Assembly (NCBI RefSeq): GCF_037300705.1
Contig: NZ_CP147776.1
Coordinates: 5,462,857-5,526,856 of the forward strand
Reading direction: 5' to 3'
Origin: Massilia sp. W12
GTDB lineage: Bacteria > Pseudomonadota > Gammaproteobacteria > Burkholderiales > Burkholderiaceae_D
Length of the DNA stretch: 64,000 nt
Part shown: one piece after another, positions 20,109 through 28,833 of the stretch
Layout of the letters: each line of letters begins with the position of its first letter
How positions within the stretch are numbered: the stretch's first letter is position 1
Notes under the pieces: generated by a model
Seen by the model: the letters and a program-made list of their open reading frames with translations, nothing else
The model's database searches: none
What the model was told of the DNA's origin: nothing
Translations under genes and position numbers: made by a program

Positions 20109-21179
20109 ATGAATGTCAGCGCGGTGCGCCAGGCTGCCTTGCGGAGGAAGATTCAATTGTCGCCGTCCTTCTTGCCCCGTCGCTGGCCATGCCGCGCCGC
20201 ATTTGCCCTTACTGTCATGCTGTGCAGCGCGGCTGGCGCACATGATCTGGCGGGCGTTCAATATGCGCCGGCGCCTTGCGCCGGTTTGTTGTGCGCGGCT
20301 TGTTGCGCACATTGTTATTCCTATTTGTGGCTGGATTTTTTGTTGCTGCTGCTGGCGCTGGGGGCCTGCCTGCTGTGCTGGTGGCATACGCGCAGCGCAT
20401 GGCGGCAAATGCTGTCTTTGCAACAGGATTTACAGCGCCTTGAATGGCAATTCGAGCGTTTTTTGCAAGAAGGGCTGCAACCTGTGAATCAGCCTTTGCG
20501 CCTGCTGCAAGAGGCCAGCCATGATTTGCGTGCGCGCTTGCATGCGGTGCAAATGCTGGCCTGGCAATTGCAGCTGGAAAGCCCGGCGGCCTGCGGCGAA
20601 GTGTGGCGCAAGCTGTTGCGGGCGATTGACGGGCTGCAGCAATTCACCCGCCAATTCCTGCAGTTTTCCCGTTTGCAGCATGGTTTGCCTGCGCTGGAAA
20701 TGCAACGTTTTCATTTGCAGGATGTGTTGCAGCAATTGGAGCTGGAATTTGAGCAAGTCGCGCTGGAAGCCAATTTGCGTTTGGATTTGCGCGCCTGCGA
20801 TGTGTGGCTGGAGACGGATCGCGAATTACTCTTGCGCACCCTGGAAAACCTGCTCGGCAATGCGCTCAAGTTTGCGCGCCGGCGCATCTTGCTGGCGGTG
20901 CGGCGCCGGCGCAGCGGGCTGTGGATCGAAGTGCGCGATGACGGCCCCGGCATTGCGCCGGCGCAAAGGGAGCAGATTTTCGCCGCCTTTTCCCATCAGC
21001 GCGCCGGCAATCCGGATGGGGTGGGATTGGGTTTGTCGATTGTGCTGCGTTTATTGCAAGCGCTGGGCGGACGGCTGGAATTGCAATCCCATCCGGGGCG
21101 CGGCAGCCTGTTCCGGGTCTGGCTGCCGCTTTCCTGCGTCAGCGCGGCCCCGGCGCCTGCGTATGAAGACAGCAGTTAA
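20109..21179 (+). CDS. Membrane-anchored sensor histidine kinase
   Basis: About 356 residues. An N-terminal signal/membrane segment and a second hydrophobic segment (YLWLDFLLLLLALGACLLCWW) enclose a very short, Cys-rich extracytoplasmic loop. Next come a coiled coil, HisKA with SHDLRARLHAV (phospho-accepting H138) and HATPase (N box GNALKFARRR, DDGPGIAPAQR, DGVGLGLSIVLRLL). The sensing loop of about 30 residues with four cysteines hints at redox, metal or membrane-stress sensing; this is inference. The start at 20109 is uncertain: no strong ribosome site, and the frame extends back to 19950 within the regulator gene. Confidence 0.85.
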   Translation: MNVSAVRQAALRRKIQLSPSFLPRRWPCRAAFALTVMLCSAAGAHDLAGVQYAPAPCAGLLCAACCAHCYSYLWLDFLLLLLALGACLLCWWHTRSAWRQMLSLQQDLQRLEWQFERFLQEGLQPVNQPLRLLQEASHDLRARLHAVQMLAWQLQLESPAACGEVWRKLLRAIDGLQQFTRQFLQFSRLQHGLPALEMQRFHLQDVLQQLELEFEQVALEANLRLDLRACDVWLETDRELLLRTLENLLGNALKFARRRILLAVRRRRSGLWIEVRDDGPGIAPAQREQIFAAFSHQRAGNPDGVGLGLSIVLRLLQALGGRLELQSHPGRGSLFRVWLPLSCVSAAPAPAYEDSS

Positions 21180-22055
21180 TCAGGCCGCGCTGCGGTGCTT
21201 GTGCCAGAATCCCTCCGCCGTATACAAGGCCAGCGCGCTCCAGATGATGGCGAAGCCGATAAAACGCGGCAGATTGAATGCCTCATGGAACAGGAAGATG
21301 CCGAGCAGCAGTTGCAAACTGGGGCCGATGTATTGAAACAGTCCCAGCATGGAAAGCGGAATACGGCGCGCGGCCGCAGCAAACAGCAGCAGCGGAATCG
21401 CAGTGATCGGGCCGGCCAGCGCCATCCAGATTTGCGTTTCAGCGCTGACTTGCATGAATGAGTTTTGCGCATGTGCGCTGAGCCAGGCTAAATACCCCAA
21501 GGCCAGCGGCAGCATCAGCATGGTTTCTATGCTCAAGCCTTCGAGTGCGCCGAGCGGCGCGGTTTTGCGCAACAAACCATAGGTGGCGAAACTGCCGGCC
21601 AGACACAGCGCAATCCAGGGCAGATGGCCGCCTTGCACGGTCAGCCACAATACACCGCAGGCGGCCACGCCGATGGCCGCCCATTGCGCCGGGCGCAAGC
21701 GTTCTTTCAAGAGTAAAAAGCCGAACATCACATTCACCAGGGGATTGATGAAATAGCCCAGGCTGGACTCGATCACATGGCCATTATTCACGGCCCAGAC
21801 ATATAAAAACCAATTGAACGCCAACAGCGCAGCGCTGCAAAAGAAGGTCAGCATGGTTTTGCGATTGCCCGCCACCTCGCGCAGCCAGCTCCAGCGCCGC
21901 AGCGCGCCCAGCACCAAGAGCACGAATAAGAGCGACCACAGCATGCGATGCGCCAGCATTTCCAGCGCCGGGATTTGCTGCAATTGTTTGAAGTAAAGGG
22001 GGAATAAGCCCCAGCAGAAAAATGCTGAAGCGGCATACAGCATACCTTTGCGCAT
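21180..22055 (-). CDS. rarD: RarD-type EamA-family transporter
   Basis: A 291-residue, roughly ten-helix membrane protein of the drug/metabolite transporter superfamily. MRKGMLYAASAFFCWGLFPLYFKQL at the N-terminus and the GPITAIPLLLFAAAARRIPLS and FQYIGPSLQLLLG segments match RarD. E. coli RarD was named from a chloramphenicol-sensitivity phenotype; the transported substrate is unclear. The start is placed at 22055 to match the family. Its stop abuts the stop of the convergent kinase gene with no spacer. Confidence 0.88.
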   Translation of the reverse strand: MRKGMLYAASAFFCWGLFPLYFKQLQQIPALEMLAHRMLWSLLFVLLVLGALRRWSWLREVAGNRKTMLTFFCSAALLAFNWFLYVWAVNNGHVIESSLGYFINPLVNVMFGFLLLKERLRPAQWAAIGVAACGVLWLTVQGGHLPWIALCLAGSFATYGLLRKTAPLGALEGLSIETMLMLPLALGYLAWLSAHAQNSFMQVSAETQIWMALAGPITAIPLLLFAAAARRIPLSMLGLFQYIGPSLQLLLGIFLFHEAFNLPRFIGFAIIWSALALYTAEGFWHKHRSAA

Positions 22056-22151
22056 GGTGGGTTCCGGCTGTCTATCGAACAAGGATTATGACGCTGATCC
22101 GTAATTTCTGCCGGGCAGGGGAGAAATGCAATTCCGGCTTATACTGCCTTC

Positions 22152-23237
22152 ATGCTTACTTATTTCACCCCATCCGATCCCTGGCTGCGCCTGCGCGTGC
22201 GGCAAGCGGCGCGGTCTTTGCAGCAAGCCATGTTGAGCGCACGCGAAAGCGCCCTCATGATTATGCTGTTGGCCAGCTCGGTGGCGCTCTCTTTGATTGC
22301 CTGTTTTTCTGTCCCTTTGCTGTATGCCGCCACGCTGCCGTGGGAGCAGGCGCTGGGCGTTTGGCTGGCTTTTCTGTTGCTGCAATTAAGTCCTTGCTGG
22401 TTGTTGCGCAGCCATTTGTTGCCCGCTGATTTGATGCAATGCGCGCGCCGCTGGCCATTGCCGGCGGCGGCGTGGTGGCGCGCCCATCTGCTGCTGGCCG
22501 GGGCCGGCGCGCTGCTCTGGCTCGCGCTGTCCATGTTGTCGGGCGCGCTGCTGGCCTGGTATGCGCCGCCCTGGCTCGGGCCGAGCTGGCCGCGCGGGGT
22601 GTTGTTGCTGGTTTCCAATCTGCTCGCCGCCTGGCTGCTGGCGGCGGCGCTGCTGCAAGCGCGCTGGCGCAATTACCTGCGCGCGCCGGCGTATGCGCGC
22701 CCCGCTTTGCTCAGTCCTGCGCGCCTGCAGCAATTACCTTTGCGTATGCGTTTGCTGTATTTGCTGTGGTGGCTGCCATCCTGGCGGCTGGCGGGCCGGC
22801 CCGCTTTGCTGCTGGGCGGATTCTGGTTGCTGGGCGTGGCGGCGCTGGTGTTGTGGCGCAGCGGCGTGGCGCCGCAATTGGCCGCGCTGCCTTGTGTGCT
22901 GGCCAGCGCCGCCTTTTTGCTGCAAGCAGACCGCAGCTTGCAATTCGTGCGTCAACAGCAAGCGCGCTTGCAGGCGCATTTGCAGCGCTGGCCGCAAGCG
23001 GCGCCCGGTTTAGCGCTGAGTGCGGCTTTGCTGTCATTGACGCCGGCGGCCTGTCTCTGGCTGGGTGCGGCGTATTGGCTGCCCGCGCAGGGGGCCAGTG
23101 TCACTTGGCTGGCGGCAGGCGCGCTCAGTCCTTTGCTGAGCGCATGGCTGCAACCGGAAGCGCGCGGCAGGGTCGCTTTATTGCTGTTGAGTTTGTGTTT
23201 GATGGGCGTCAGCGGCGCGGAAATCGCTGCGCATTGA
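22152..23237 (+). CDS. Polytopic membrane protein, probable ABC exporter membrane subunit
   Basis: A 361-residue protein rich in Leu, Ala and Trp with about eight to ten predicted membrane helices and basic loops (RRWPLPAAAWWRAH, ARWRNYLRAPAYARP). No known domain was recognised, but the ATP-binding gene starts 10 bases after its stop, so it is most likely the permease half of a two-gene ABC-2-like exporter. Divergent from rarD. Substrate unknown. Confidence 0.65.
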   Translation: MLTYFTPSDPWLRLRVRQAARSLQQAMLSARESALMIMLLASSVALSLIACFSVPLLYAATLPWEQALGVWLAFLLLQLSPCWLLRSHLLPADLMQCARRWPLPAAAWWRAHLLLAGAGALLWLALSMLSGALLAWYAPPWLGPSWPRGVLLLVSNLLAAWLLAAALLQARWRNYLRAPAYARPALLSPARLQQLPLRMRLLYLLWWLPSWRLAGRPALLLGGFWLLGVAALVLWRSGVAPQLAALPCVLASAAFLLQADRSLQFVRQQQARLQAHLQRWPQAAPGLALSAALLSLTPAACLWLGAAYWLPAQGASVTWLAAGALSPLLSAWLQPEARGRVALLLLSLCLMGVSGAEIAAH

Positions 23238-23247
23238 GGGAGTTGGC

Positions 23248-23898
23248 ATGCTGGAATTGCATCACATCACGTTCCACTATCCGGGCCGCAGCATATTCCT
23301 CGGCCTGGACGCCGCGTTTTCGCCCGGCATCCATTGGCTGCAGGGGGAAAACGGTTGCGGCAAAAGCACCCTGCTGAAATTGGCCGGGGCCGGTTTGCAG
23401 CCGCATGCGGGTGAGTTGCGCTGGCAGGGCATATCCAGCAAAGACGGCCAAGCCTGGCGCGCCCGGGTTTTTCTATGCCAGGGCGAGGCGGTTGAATTGC
23501 CCTGGTTGCAGGCGCAAGAGTGGCTGGAATTGCATCTGAGCCTGTATTGTGACGCCGCGACGCGGGCGGCGACGCAAACCCGCTTGCACGCCATGTTGCA
23601 GATGTTCGGCTTGCTGCCGGTATTGCGTCAAAATCTGGAAAGCCTGTCCCTTGGGCAGCATAAAAAATTGCAACTCTCACTTGCTTTAGCGCTGCCGGTC
23701 AGCGTGCTGCTGCTGGATGAACCCCTGAACTCGCTGGATGTGCAGGCGCGCGCCCTGTTGCTGCAAACCTTGCGCGAACAGCCGCCAACGCGCTGCATTT
23801 TGCTGACCAGCCATCTCAGCCCGGATTTGCCGATGGCCGGGGTTTGGCGTTTGCAGACGCAGGAGGCGGGGCATGCTTTATTGCAGCGTTTAGAATGA
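23248..23898 (+). CDS. ABC transporter ATP-binding protein
   Basis: A 216-residue single nucleotide-binding domain: Walker A GENGCGKSTLL (about residues 33-43), signature LSLGQHKK, Walker B VLLLDEPLNSLD, and the H-loop in LLTSHLS. Small size and the partner membrane gene directly upstream suggest an exporter of the CcmA-like or antibiotic-type class. Preceded by GAGGGAG; start clear. Confidence 0.88.
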   Translation: MLELHHITFHYPGRSIFLGLDAAFSPGIHWLQGENGCGKSTLLKLAGAGLQPHAGELRWQGISSKDGQAWRARVFLCQGEAVELPWLQAQEWLELHLSLYCDAATRAATQTRLHAMLQMFGLLPVLRQNLESLSLGQHKKLQLSLALALPVSVLLLDEPLNSLDVQARALLLQTLREQPPTRCILLTSHLSPDLPMAGVWRLQTQEAGHALLQRLE

Positions 23899-23955
23899 AA
23901 GCGCATTATTCTGTAGGCTGACACGCATCTCTACTTCTGCCTTAAAATCCGGACC

Positions 23956-23984
23956 TTAGCAGGTCAGAATAGTCAGGCTATACT
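23956..23984 (+). promoter_or_regulatory. Probable promoter of hicBA
   Basis: TTAGCA and TATACT are separated by 17 bases (four and five of six consensus positions). They are followed by a strong ribosome site GAGGAG at 23995-24000 just before the hicB start. Confidence 0.6.
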
Positions 23985-24006
23985 TTCACTATTCGAGGAG
24001 AATAAT

Positions 24007-24270
24007 ATGTACAGAGTTGGGTACCCATGTTGGCGATTGCTTGCTCAGATTGGTGTTCCATTAAAACTGAGCGTTGATGTGCATCATGACAAAGAAGCAG
24101 GCCTTTTTATCGCCACTTCAAGCGATTTAAAAGGCTTGGTCTGCGAAGCGGCAACCATCGATGATTTACTAAAAGAAGTGAATGCAGCAACGTCTGAGCT
24201 GCTTGATCTGGAGTTGCATGGCAAGCAAAGCCCATTGCGCGCCACAGATTTGCGACTACGAAACATATGA
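24007..24270 (+). CDS. hicB: HicB-like (DUF1902-type) antitoxin
   Basis: An 87-residue protein with the partial RNase-H-like HicB fold: LKLSVDVHHDKEAGLFIATSSD, then GLVCEAATIDDLLKEVNAAT. It should neutralise the HicA toxin encoded next; the toxin start overlaps its stop as ATGA. It lacks an obvious C-terminal DNA-binding helix-turn-helix, so autoregulation may rely on another factor or be weak. The lower GC content and strong promoter set the pair apart from its neighbours and suggest horizontal acquisition. Confidence 0.82.
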   Translation: MYRVGYPCWRLLAQIGVPLKLSVDVHHDKEAGLFIATSSDLKGLVCEAATIDDLLKEVNAATSELLDLELHGKQSPLRATDLRLRNI

Positions 24271-24455
24271 ATGGCTTTTATAAAGATGTCATTGCGATCT
24301 TGAGTGCAAACGGTTTCAGTTTTATCAGAAATGGTAAGGGGTCGCATGAAATTTGGGGAAAAGGGGCGATTCGCGTGACAGTGCCGTTCAACTGTGGATC
24401 CAAATTCACCGCCAATGCCATCATGAAAGCATGCAAGATTGATCATAAGTTCTGA
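24267..24455 (+). CDS. hicA: HicA-family mRNA interferase toxin
   Basis: A 62-residue protein with the double-stranded-RNA-binding-like HicA fold. The glycine-rich GKGSHEIW motif carries the catalytic His (H27), and the length is typical. Known HicA toxins cleave mRNA during stress. The gene order is antitoxin then toxin, with a four-base overlap that ensures coupled translation. Confidence 0.87.
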   Translation: MNGFYKDVIAILSANGFSFIRNGKGSHEIWGKGAIRVTVPFNCGSKFTANAIMKACKIDHKF

Positions 24456-24520
24456 TGCTTAAAAGCCTTACCAGCTCCTTTCATGCATTTGCATATTGCA
24501 TTCATCTGATAGCATCCTCT

Positions 24521-24550
24521 TTGCCGGCCAAATTGTGAATTGGCGGGCAA
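24521..24550 (+). terminator. Imperfect hairpin after hicBA
   Basis: TTGCCGGCCAA and TTGGCGGGCAA pair at 10 of 11 positions around an 8-base loop, about 65 bases after hicA. There is no T run, so termination would be weak. The rest of 24456-24748 holds nothing recognisable. Confidence 0.3.
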
Positions 24551-24748
24551 GCGGCGTATATCAAGCTGGTCATGTTTTTCTGATGCGCGATCAAAGCAGG
24601 GGAGTGGTTCGGCAGCGGAGCGAATGCTTTTTCCCTTTATGAAAACAGAAAAAGCAAACCTCCACTGACTCTGCTGAAATCACTTCAATTGCCCGTCCGC
24701 CGCGCGGAGCTATTGCAAGCCTTGCGCACGATGTCAGCTTGCCGCCAC

Positions 24749-25609
24749 TCAATACTGCCGCTCGCGCAACCACTTGGTGGCGATTAACTTGGTTCCGCCC
24801 ATGACCGGCATGCCGGCGTGCAAAGTCAGTTTGTCCGGCACGCCAAACGCATCGACATTGCAGAAAAACACCGCGCTGCCCTTGGCCGGCGGGGTTTGCA
24901 GGCCAATCGCCGGGAAAGAAGTGCCGCCGCCTTTTTCCACATCGCTTAAATACATCACAATCGTGGCGTAGCGCTGGCCGCCATGCTGTAAATGCTTGCG
25001 CGGGCCGCTTTGTTCCGGGTCAAACCAGTCAAAATGGGCGCGGTATTCATGCCCGACTTCATAGCGCAAAATTTGCATACCCTCGCCATTTTCCACCGGC
25101 CAGTTGACCAGGCTGGCCAAGCGCTGCTCAATGCGCGCCACCAGCTCAGATTCGCCACGTTGCAACATCGCGCCCCGGCTGGTGCGGTGTTCGTGCAAGG
25201 CATTGCTGCCGGCCACCATATCCACCACCGGCGAAGGCGCCATGCGCTCGGCGCAATACGCCACCAGGGCGTCACACTCTTCATGCGATAAGAGATTGCC
25301 GATCAAGACCACGCGCGGCTGCTCCATACTCATCAGCACCCGCACCTGGCGCCCGTCGATTTCCAGCAGATTCCCGCTGGTGTCGATTTCCGGGCGCGTC
25401 ACCAGCGTATTGCCGCCCGTCTCAGCCGTTGTTTCGTTTGTATGCTGTCCCAGTTCTGCGGCAATGCGGGCAATCGCGCTGCGCGCCACATTCGCCGCAA
25501 AGCCGCCATCGCGCACCATCAACATCGCCATGCCTTGCGCATCGCAACCGCGTTGCAGATTTTCCTTAATCCAATCGCGCCACGCCTGTGGCATTACATC
25601 CTGCTGCAT
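24749..25609 (-). CDS. Prolyl-4-hydroxylase-like 2-oxoglutarate/Fe(II) dioxygenase
   Basis: A 286-residue protein. The C-terminal double-stranded beta-helix (about residues 95-286) has the iron ligands in AHFDWF (H near 192, D near 194) and the distal His in TLHAG (near 264), plus the Lys in KLIATKW that would bind 2-oxoglutarate. This pattern is that of the P4H alpha-subunit family, which hydroxylates prolines in proteins. The N-terminal 90 residues are helical, possibly substrate-binding. The start at 25609 follows GGAAGAG. It is the last gene of a minus-strand unit with the M50-HlyD fusion and a sulfotransferase, so a secreted protein of this locus is the likely substrate. Confidence 0.87.
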   Translation of the reverse strand: MQQDVMPQAWRDWIKENLQRGCDAQGMAMLMVRDGGFAANVARSAIARIAAELGQHTNETTAETGGNTLVTRPEIDTSGNLLEIDGRQVRVLMSMEQPRVVLIGNLLSHEECDALVAYCAERMAPSPVVDMVAGSNALHEHRTSRGAMLQRGESELVARIEQRLASLVNWPVENGEGMQILRYEVGHEYRAHFDWFDPEQSGPRKHLQHGGQRYATIVMYLSDVEKGGGTSFPAIGLQTPPAKGSAVFFCNVDAFGVPDKLTLHAGMPVMGGTKLIATKWLRERQY

Positions 25610-25628
25610 CTTGCTCTTCCTTTGCCTG

Positions 25629-27761
25629 TCAAAAGCCGCTTTCGCGCACCAGTACGCCAGCGATTCTGCGCCCCCATTGCCAAAGCGGGCTGCTGTTTTC
25701 CCCTTCGATTTCAGCTTGCGCCGCAATCACTTGCGGGGCCAGGCTGAGATCCTCTTGCACTTCCAGTGTAATCCGGTACAAGGCATCATTCGCCAGCGCC
25801 TGTCCCTGTTCGCCGGCGCGCGCCGCCAGCGGGCCGCCATGGGTGGAGGCCAGCATCAATGGTAATTGCCGGCTCGGGGTTTTATCGATATCCACCACGC
25901 GCGCTGCTAAGCGCCGCGTATCGGCGCGCCGCAGCAAAATATGCGCATTGGCGCCGATGGCGATGCGCGCCACGTCCGCCTCTTCCACATACACCTGGGC
26001 GCGCCATGTGCGCCCGTCCACCAGCTGCGCCAGGGTGCTGTGCGCATTCAGCCAGCGTCCCGGATACAAACCCGGGGCCAAGTCCATAATCTGTCCCTGA
26101 TGCGGGGCTTTGATGCGCAAGCGCTGCTGTTCTTCCAGATTGGCGCTGAGCATGGCTTGCGCTTGCTGCAATTCCTGGCTCCACAAAGCCTGCCGCTCCA
26201 GCAGTGCGGGATTGCCAATCGCGCGCTCCAATTGCGCCTGCAAGCCGGCGATGCGCGCCTGCAGCGCTTGTTCCTGCGCCAGCAATTCCGGCGCTTGCAG
26301 CACAAACAAGAGTGTGCCGGCGGCGACCTGTGCGCCGGGTTTGACCAGCACTTGTTGCAAGCGCGCCGGGCTGTGCGGATACAAGCGGGTATGTTGCGCC
26401 GCCTGCAGCATGCCGGGTGCGCTGATCTGACTGCGCCAGGGCAGCGCCAGCACAATCAAGCAGCCGCCGCCCAGCAGCAGACTGAGCCACACGCGGCGGC
26501 GCCGCCAATGCGGGCGCAGTTCGCGCCAGGCGCGCATTTCCTGCCACAAAGGACGCAAGACAAACCAGCCGATTTCCACTGCAAACAAAATCACCCCCGC
26601 CAGTTTGAAAAAGAAGTAATACACCGCCACCGCGATGCCGATGAACAAAACCAGCCGGTACAGCCAGGTCAGCCAGGCATAGGCAATCAGCCAATTTTTT
26701 TTGTGCTCCAGCTGTGCTTCCGGGACAGGCATGTCCACCCCCAACAGCCAGCGCCGCAATTGCCAGCGGCCAAAGGCGAAGGCGCGCTCATGCAGATTCG
26801 GCAAATCCACTGCATCCATCAGCAGATAATAACCGTCGAAGCGCATGAAGGGATTCAAATTGATGGCCAGGGTGCTGATCCAGGTCACTGCCGCCAGCAG
26901 ATAGGCGGCGCTTTTCAAGCCGCCTTCGGGCAGGATGCTCCAGAGCAGGGCGGCGAGGCCGGCCAACAGCAATTCGGCGATGATGCCGGCGCCGCCGATG
27001 GCTAAGCGCGCGCGCCTTTGTTGCAATTTCCAGCCTTCCGAGGTGTCGGTGTACAACAGCGGCCATAACATCATGAACGCCACACCCATGGTCGGCACGC
27101 GCAGCCCGTAATATTTGGCGACATAAGCATGCGCAAATTCGTGCAGGGTTTTGGCCAGCGCCAGCGCCAGGCCGTACAGCAAAACGCCCTGCCAGGAAAA
27201 AAAGTAGAGAAAGGTGGCGGAAAACGCCGACCATTGATCCAGCACGCGCGCTGCACCCAGCAAGCCCAGCCCCGCCGCCAGCCATAAAAAAGCGGGACGG
27301 AAGATAAAGCCGAGCGCGGGGATGGTGGCGACTAAAAATTTTTCGGGACGGATCAGGGGAACCCGGAAAAACAGATAGTGGTGCAAAAACCATTGCCAGA
27401 TTGAGAGCTTTTGCTTTTCGCTGAATTGATACAAGGCCTTCCGCATGGCTGGCTGGCTGCTGCTGAGCAATTGATTCAGATTTAAGAATTGCAGCAGCGC
27501 TTGCACATCGTCGAGGCTGGCGGCAAGCGGGGTGTCCGCGCTGATTTCATCCGCCAGACTTTGCGCCTGACGCCCGGCGCGCCAGCGCGACAGCATTTCA
27601 AACTCCAGCCAGCCGATGCGGAAAAAGCGGTTGCGCACCGCGTCGTACAAGTGCCAGGCTGGCGCGCCATCCATGCCGCGCGGCGCGCTTTGTAATTGCA
27701 AATCTTCGCGCAGGGCGGGCAGCTGCACGGCAGCGGGCGCATGCGAAATTGCGGCGGACAT
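25629..27761 (-). CDS. PqqD-like / peptidase M50 / HlyD-like fusion membrane protein
   Basis: A 710-residue protein. A PqqD-like N-terminal domain (about 15-105; LYDAVRNRFFRIGWLEFEML) leads into a multi-helix site-2-protease-like core with HEFAH near 207-211 and a second metal site NPFMRFDGYYLL near 300. A periplasmic lipoyl/HlyD adaptor part with coiled coils follows from about 450 to the end. Both zinc motifs look intact. Relatives are annotated as peptide zinc metalloproteases or HlyD-like adaptors and occur in peptide export and maturation loci. The PqqD part suggests it recognises a leader or modified protein. Together with the TolC and HlyD genes 20 kb away it may form an envelope-spanning export path. 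Start preceded by GAGAC. Confidence 0.85.
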   Translation of the reverse strand: MSAAISHAPAAVQLPALREDLQLQSAPRGMDGAPAWHLYDAVRNRFFRIGWLEFEMLSRWRAGRQAQSLADEISADTPLAASLDDVQALLQFLNLNQLLSSSQPAMRKALYQFSEKQKLSIWQWFLHHYLFFRVPLIRPEKFLVATIPALGFIFRPAFLWLAAGLGLLGAARVLDQWSAFSATFLYFFSWQGVLLYGLALALAKTLHEFAHAYVAKYYGLRVPTMGVAFMMLWPLLYTDTSEGWKLQQRRARLAIGGAGIIAELLLAGLAALLWSILPEGGLKSAAYLLAAVTWISTLAINLNPFMRFDGYYLLMDAVDLPNLHERAFAFGRWQLRRWLLGVDMPVPEAQLEHKKNWLIAYAWLTWLYRLVLFIGIAVAVYYFFFKLAGVILFAVEIGWFVLRPLWQEMRAWRELRPHWRRRRVWLSLLLGGGCLIVLALPWRSQISAPGMLQAAQHTRLYPHSPARLQQVLVKPGAQVAAGTLLFVLQAPELLAQEQALQARIAGLQAQLERAIGNPALLERQALWSQELQQAQAMLSANLEEQQRLRIKAPHQGQIMDLAPGLYPGRWLNAHSTLAQLVDGRTWRAQVYVEEADVARIAIGANAHILLRRADTRRLAARVVDIDKTPSRQLPLMLASTHGGPLAARAGEQGQALANDALYRITLEVQEDLSLAPQVIAAQAEIEGENSSPLWQWGRRIAGVLVRESGF

Positions 27762-27793
27762 GGTGTTGGCAGTCTCAGGCGAAAATAGTCATT

Positions 27794-28774
27794 CTAAAGC
27801 AAAGCGGGTGTTTGGCGGCTGATCCGCCAATCTTCCAAGGCCTCATACGCGGCTTGCAGCGCAGGCGGGGCCGGTGCGGTGCCGTGCGGATCGCCTTGCC
27901 AGGCTTGGCCGTGCTTGGCGTGGCGCGTGCTGCGTTCCTGTAATTGCGCCAGCTGCCCAGGCTCCAGCGCGATGCGCCAGGCCGGCAGTAAGTTGTCCCA
28001 CAACAAATCCGGCAGCTGGCGGTAATTCAGCAATTGCAGTTCGCCGGCCTTGGCATGCTGTAAGGCGCGGTGGAACAGCTGCTGCAAAAACCAGGCGGGC
28101 CAGGCTTGGTATTCAACATCACAGGAAAATCCCAGGCGCTGCGATGGCAGCAGGCCGGGAATCATTTGCGGCCCGCGCTGGCGCATATGGGAAGCCAGCA
28201 CTTGTTCCGGCGTGCGGTAGAGGAAATATTTGGGGCAGTCCGGCAAAGCCTCCTGCAGGCGGGCAAAGTCGAACAGATGCCAGCAATCAGGTTTCAGAAT
28301 GGCATATTTTTCCTGTGCAAAGCGGCGCTGCATCAAGGCCTGTAAAAGCAATTGCAGTAAGGCGGGGGGCGCGCCATGATGCAGCGCGTGCAAACCATGT
28401 TCCAGCAAAGGCGCTTCAGATAGTGACAAACACTGGGGCAAACACGCCAGCAATTGCATCAATAATGTCGAGCCGCAGCGTGAGCTGTGAAAAATGATCG
28501 CAGCGGGTGACAGGCTGACTCCGCTTTGCAGCAGGCGGCGGGATTGTTCCTGGCTGGTGTGGCAGAATTGCCGCTGTTCGATCGGCTGGGCCTTGAATTC
28601 ATCGGCAAAGAACGGTTGTTGCAGACGTTGCGCGCCAATCCAGCGCCAACTCAGTCCCAGTTCCGGGGTCAGCGCCACCGGTAGCCAATGGCTCAGATTG
28701 TCGATGTTTGCAAGCTGCCGGCCACGCTCTAAACGCGCTTGCGTTTGCGCAATCGGGGACAGATATTCGATCAC
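27794..28774 (-). CDS. Sulfotransferase-family protein (first of two)
   Basis: A 326-residue protein with a PAPS-binding P-loop IIFHSSRCGSTLLMQLL (residues about 93-109) and a 3'-phosphate-binding region YFLYRTPEQVLASHM (near 183-197). Sulfotransferases move sulfate from PAPS to hydroxyl or amine groups; target unknown. The start is a GTG at 28774 with weak ribosome site. It follows the collar gene after a strong hairpin and precedes the M50-HlyD gene by 32 bases. It is clearly different in sequence from the second sulfotransferase (31515-32369). Confidence 0.8.
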   Translation of the reverse strand: MIEYLSPIAQTQARLERGRQLANIDNLSHWLPVALTPELGLSWRWIGAQRLQQPFFADEFKAQPIEQRQFCHTSQEQSRRLLQSGVSLSPAAIIFHSSRCGSTLLMQLLACLPQCLSLSEAPLLEHGLHALHHGAPPALLQLLLQALMQRRFAQEKYAILKPDCWHLFDFARLQEALPDCPKYFLYRTPEQVLASHMRQRGPQMIPGLLPSQRLGFSCDVEYQAWPAWFLQQLFHRALQHAKAGELQLLNYRQLPDLLWDNLLPAWRIALEPGQLAQLQERSTRHAKHGQAWQGDPHGTAPAPPALQAAYEALEDWRISRQTPALL

Positions 28775-28794
28775 GGGATATTTCAGTCAGACAG

Positions 28795-28824
28795 GCTGCA
28801 AGCGCTGCTGACAGCGCTTGCAGC
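28795..28824 (-). terminator. 13-bp perfect hairpin between collar and sulfotransferase genes
   Basis: GCTGCAAGCGCTG and its exact complement flank a four-base loop, 10 bases after the collar stop. There is no U run, so it is more likely a partial terminator or 3'-end stabiliser. It would let the collar protein be made in larger amounts than the enzymes encoded downstream. Confidence 0.6.
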
Positions 28825-28833
28825 AATCGCCGC

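Noticed and set aside
22439-23377. 312-codon plus-strand frame overlapping the ABC membrane gene
   Set aside because: Ala/Gly/Arg-rich translation in another frame of the 361-residue membrane protein and the start of the ATPase gene; the latter match known families and have ribosome sites.
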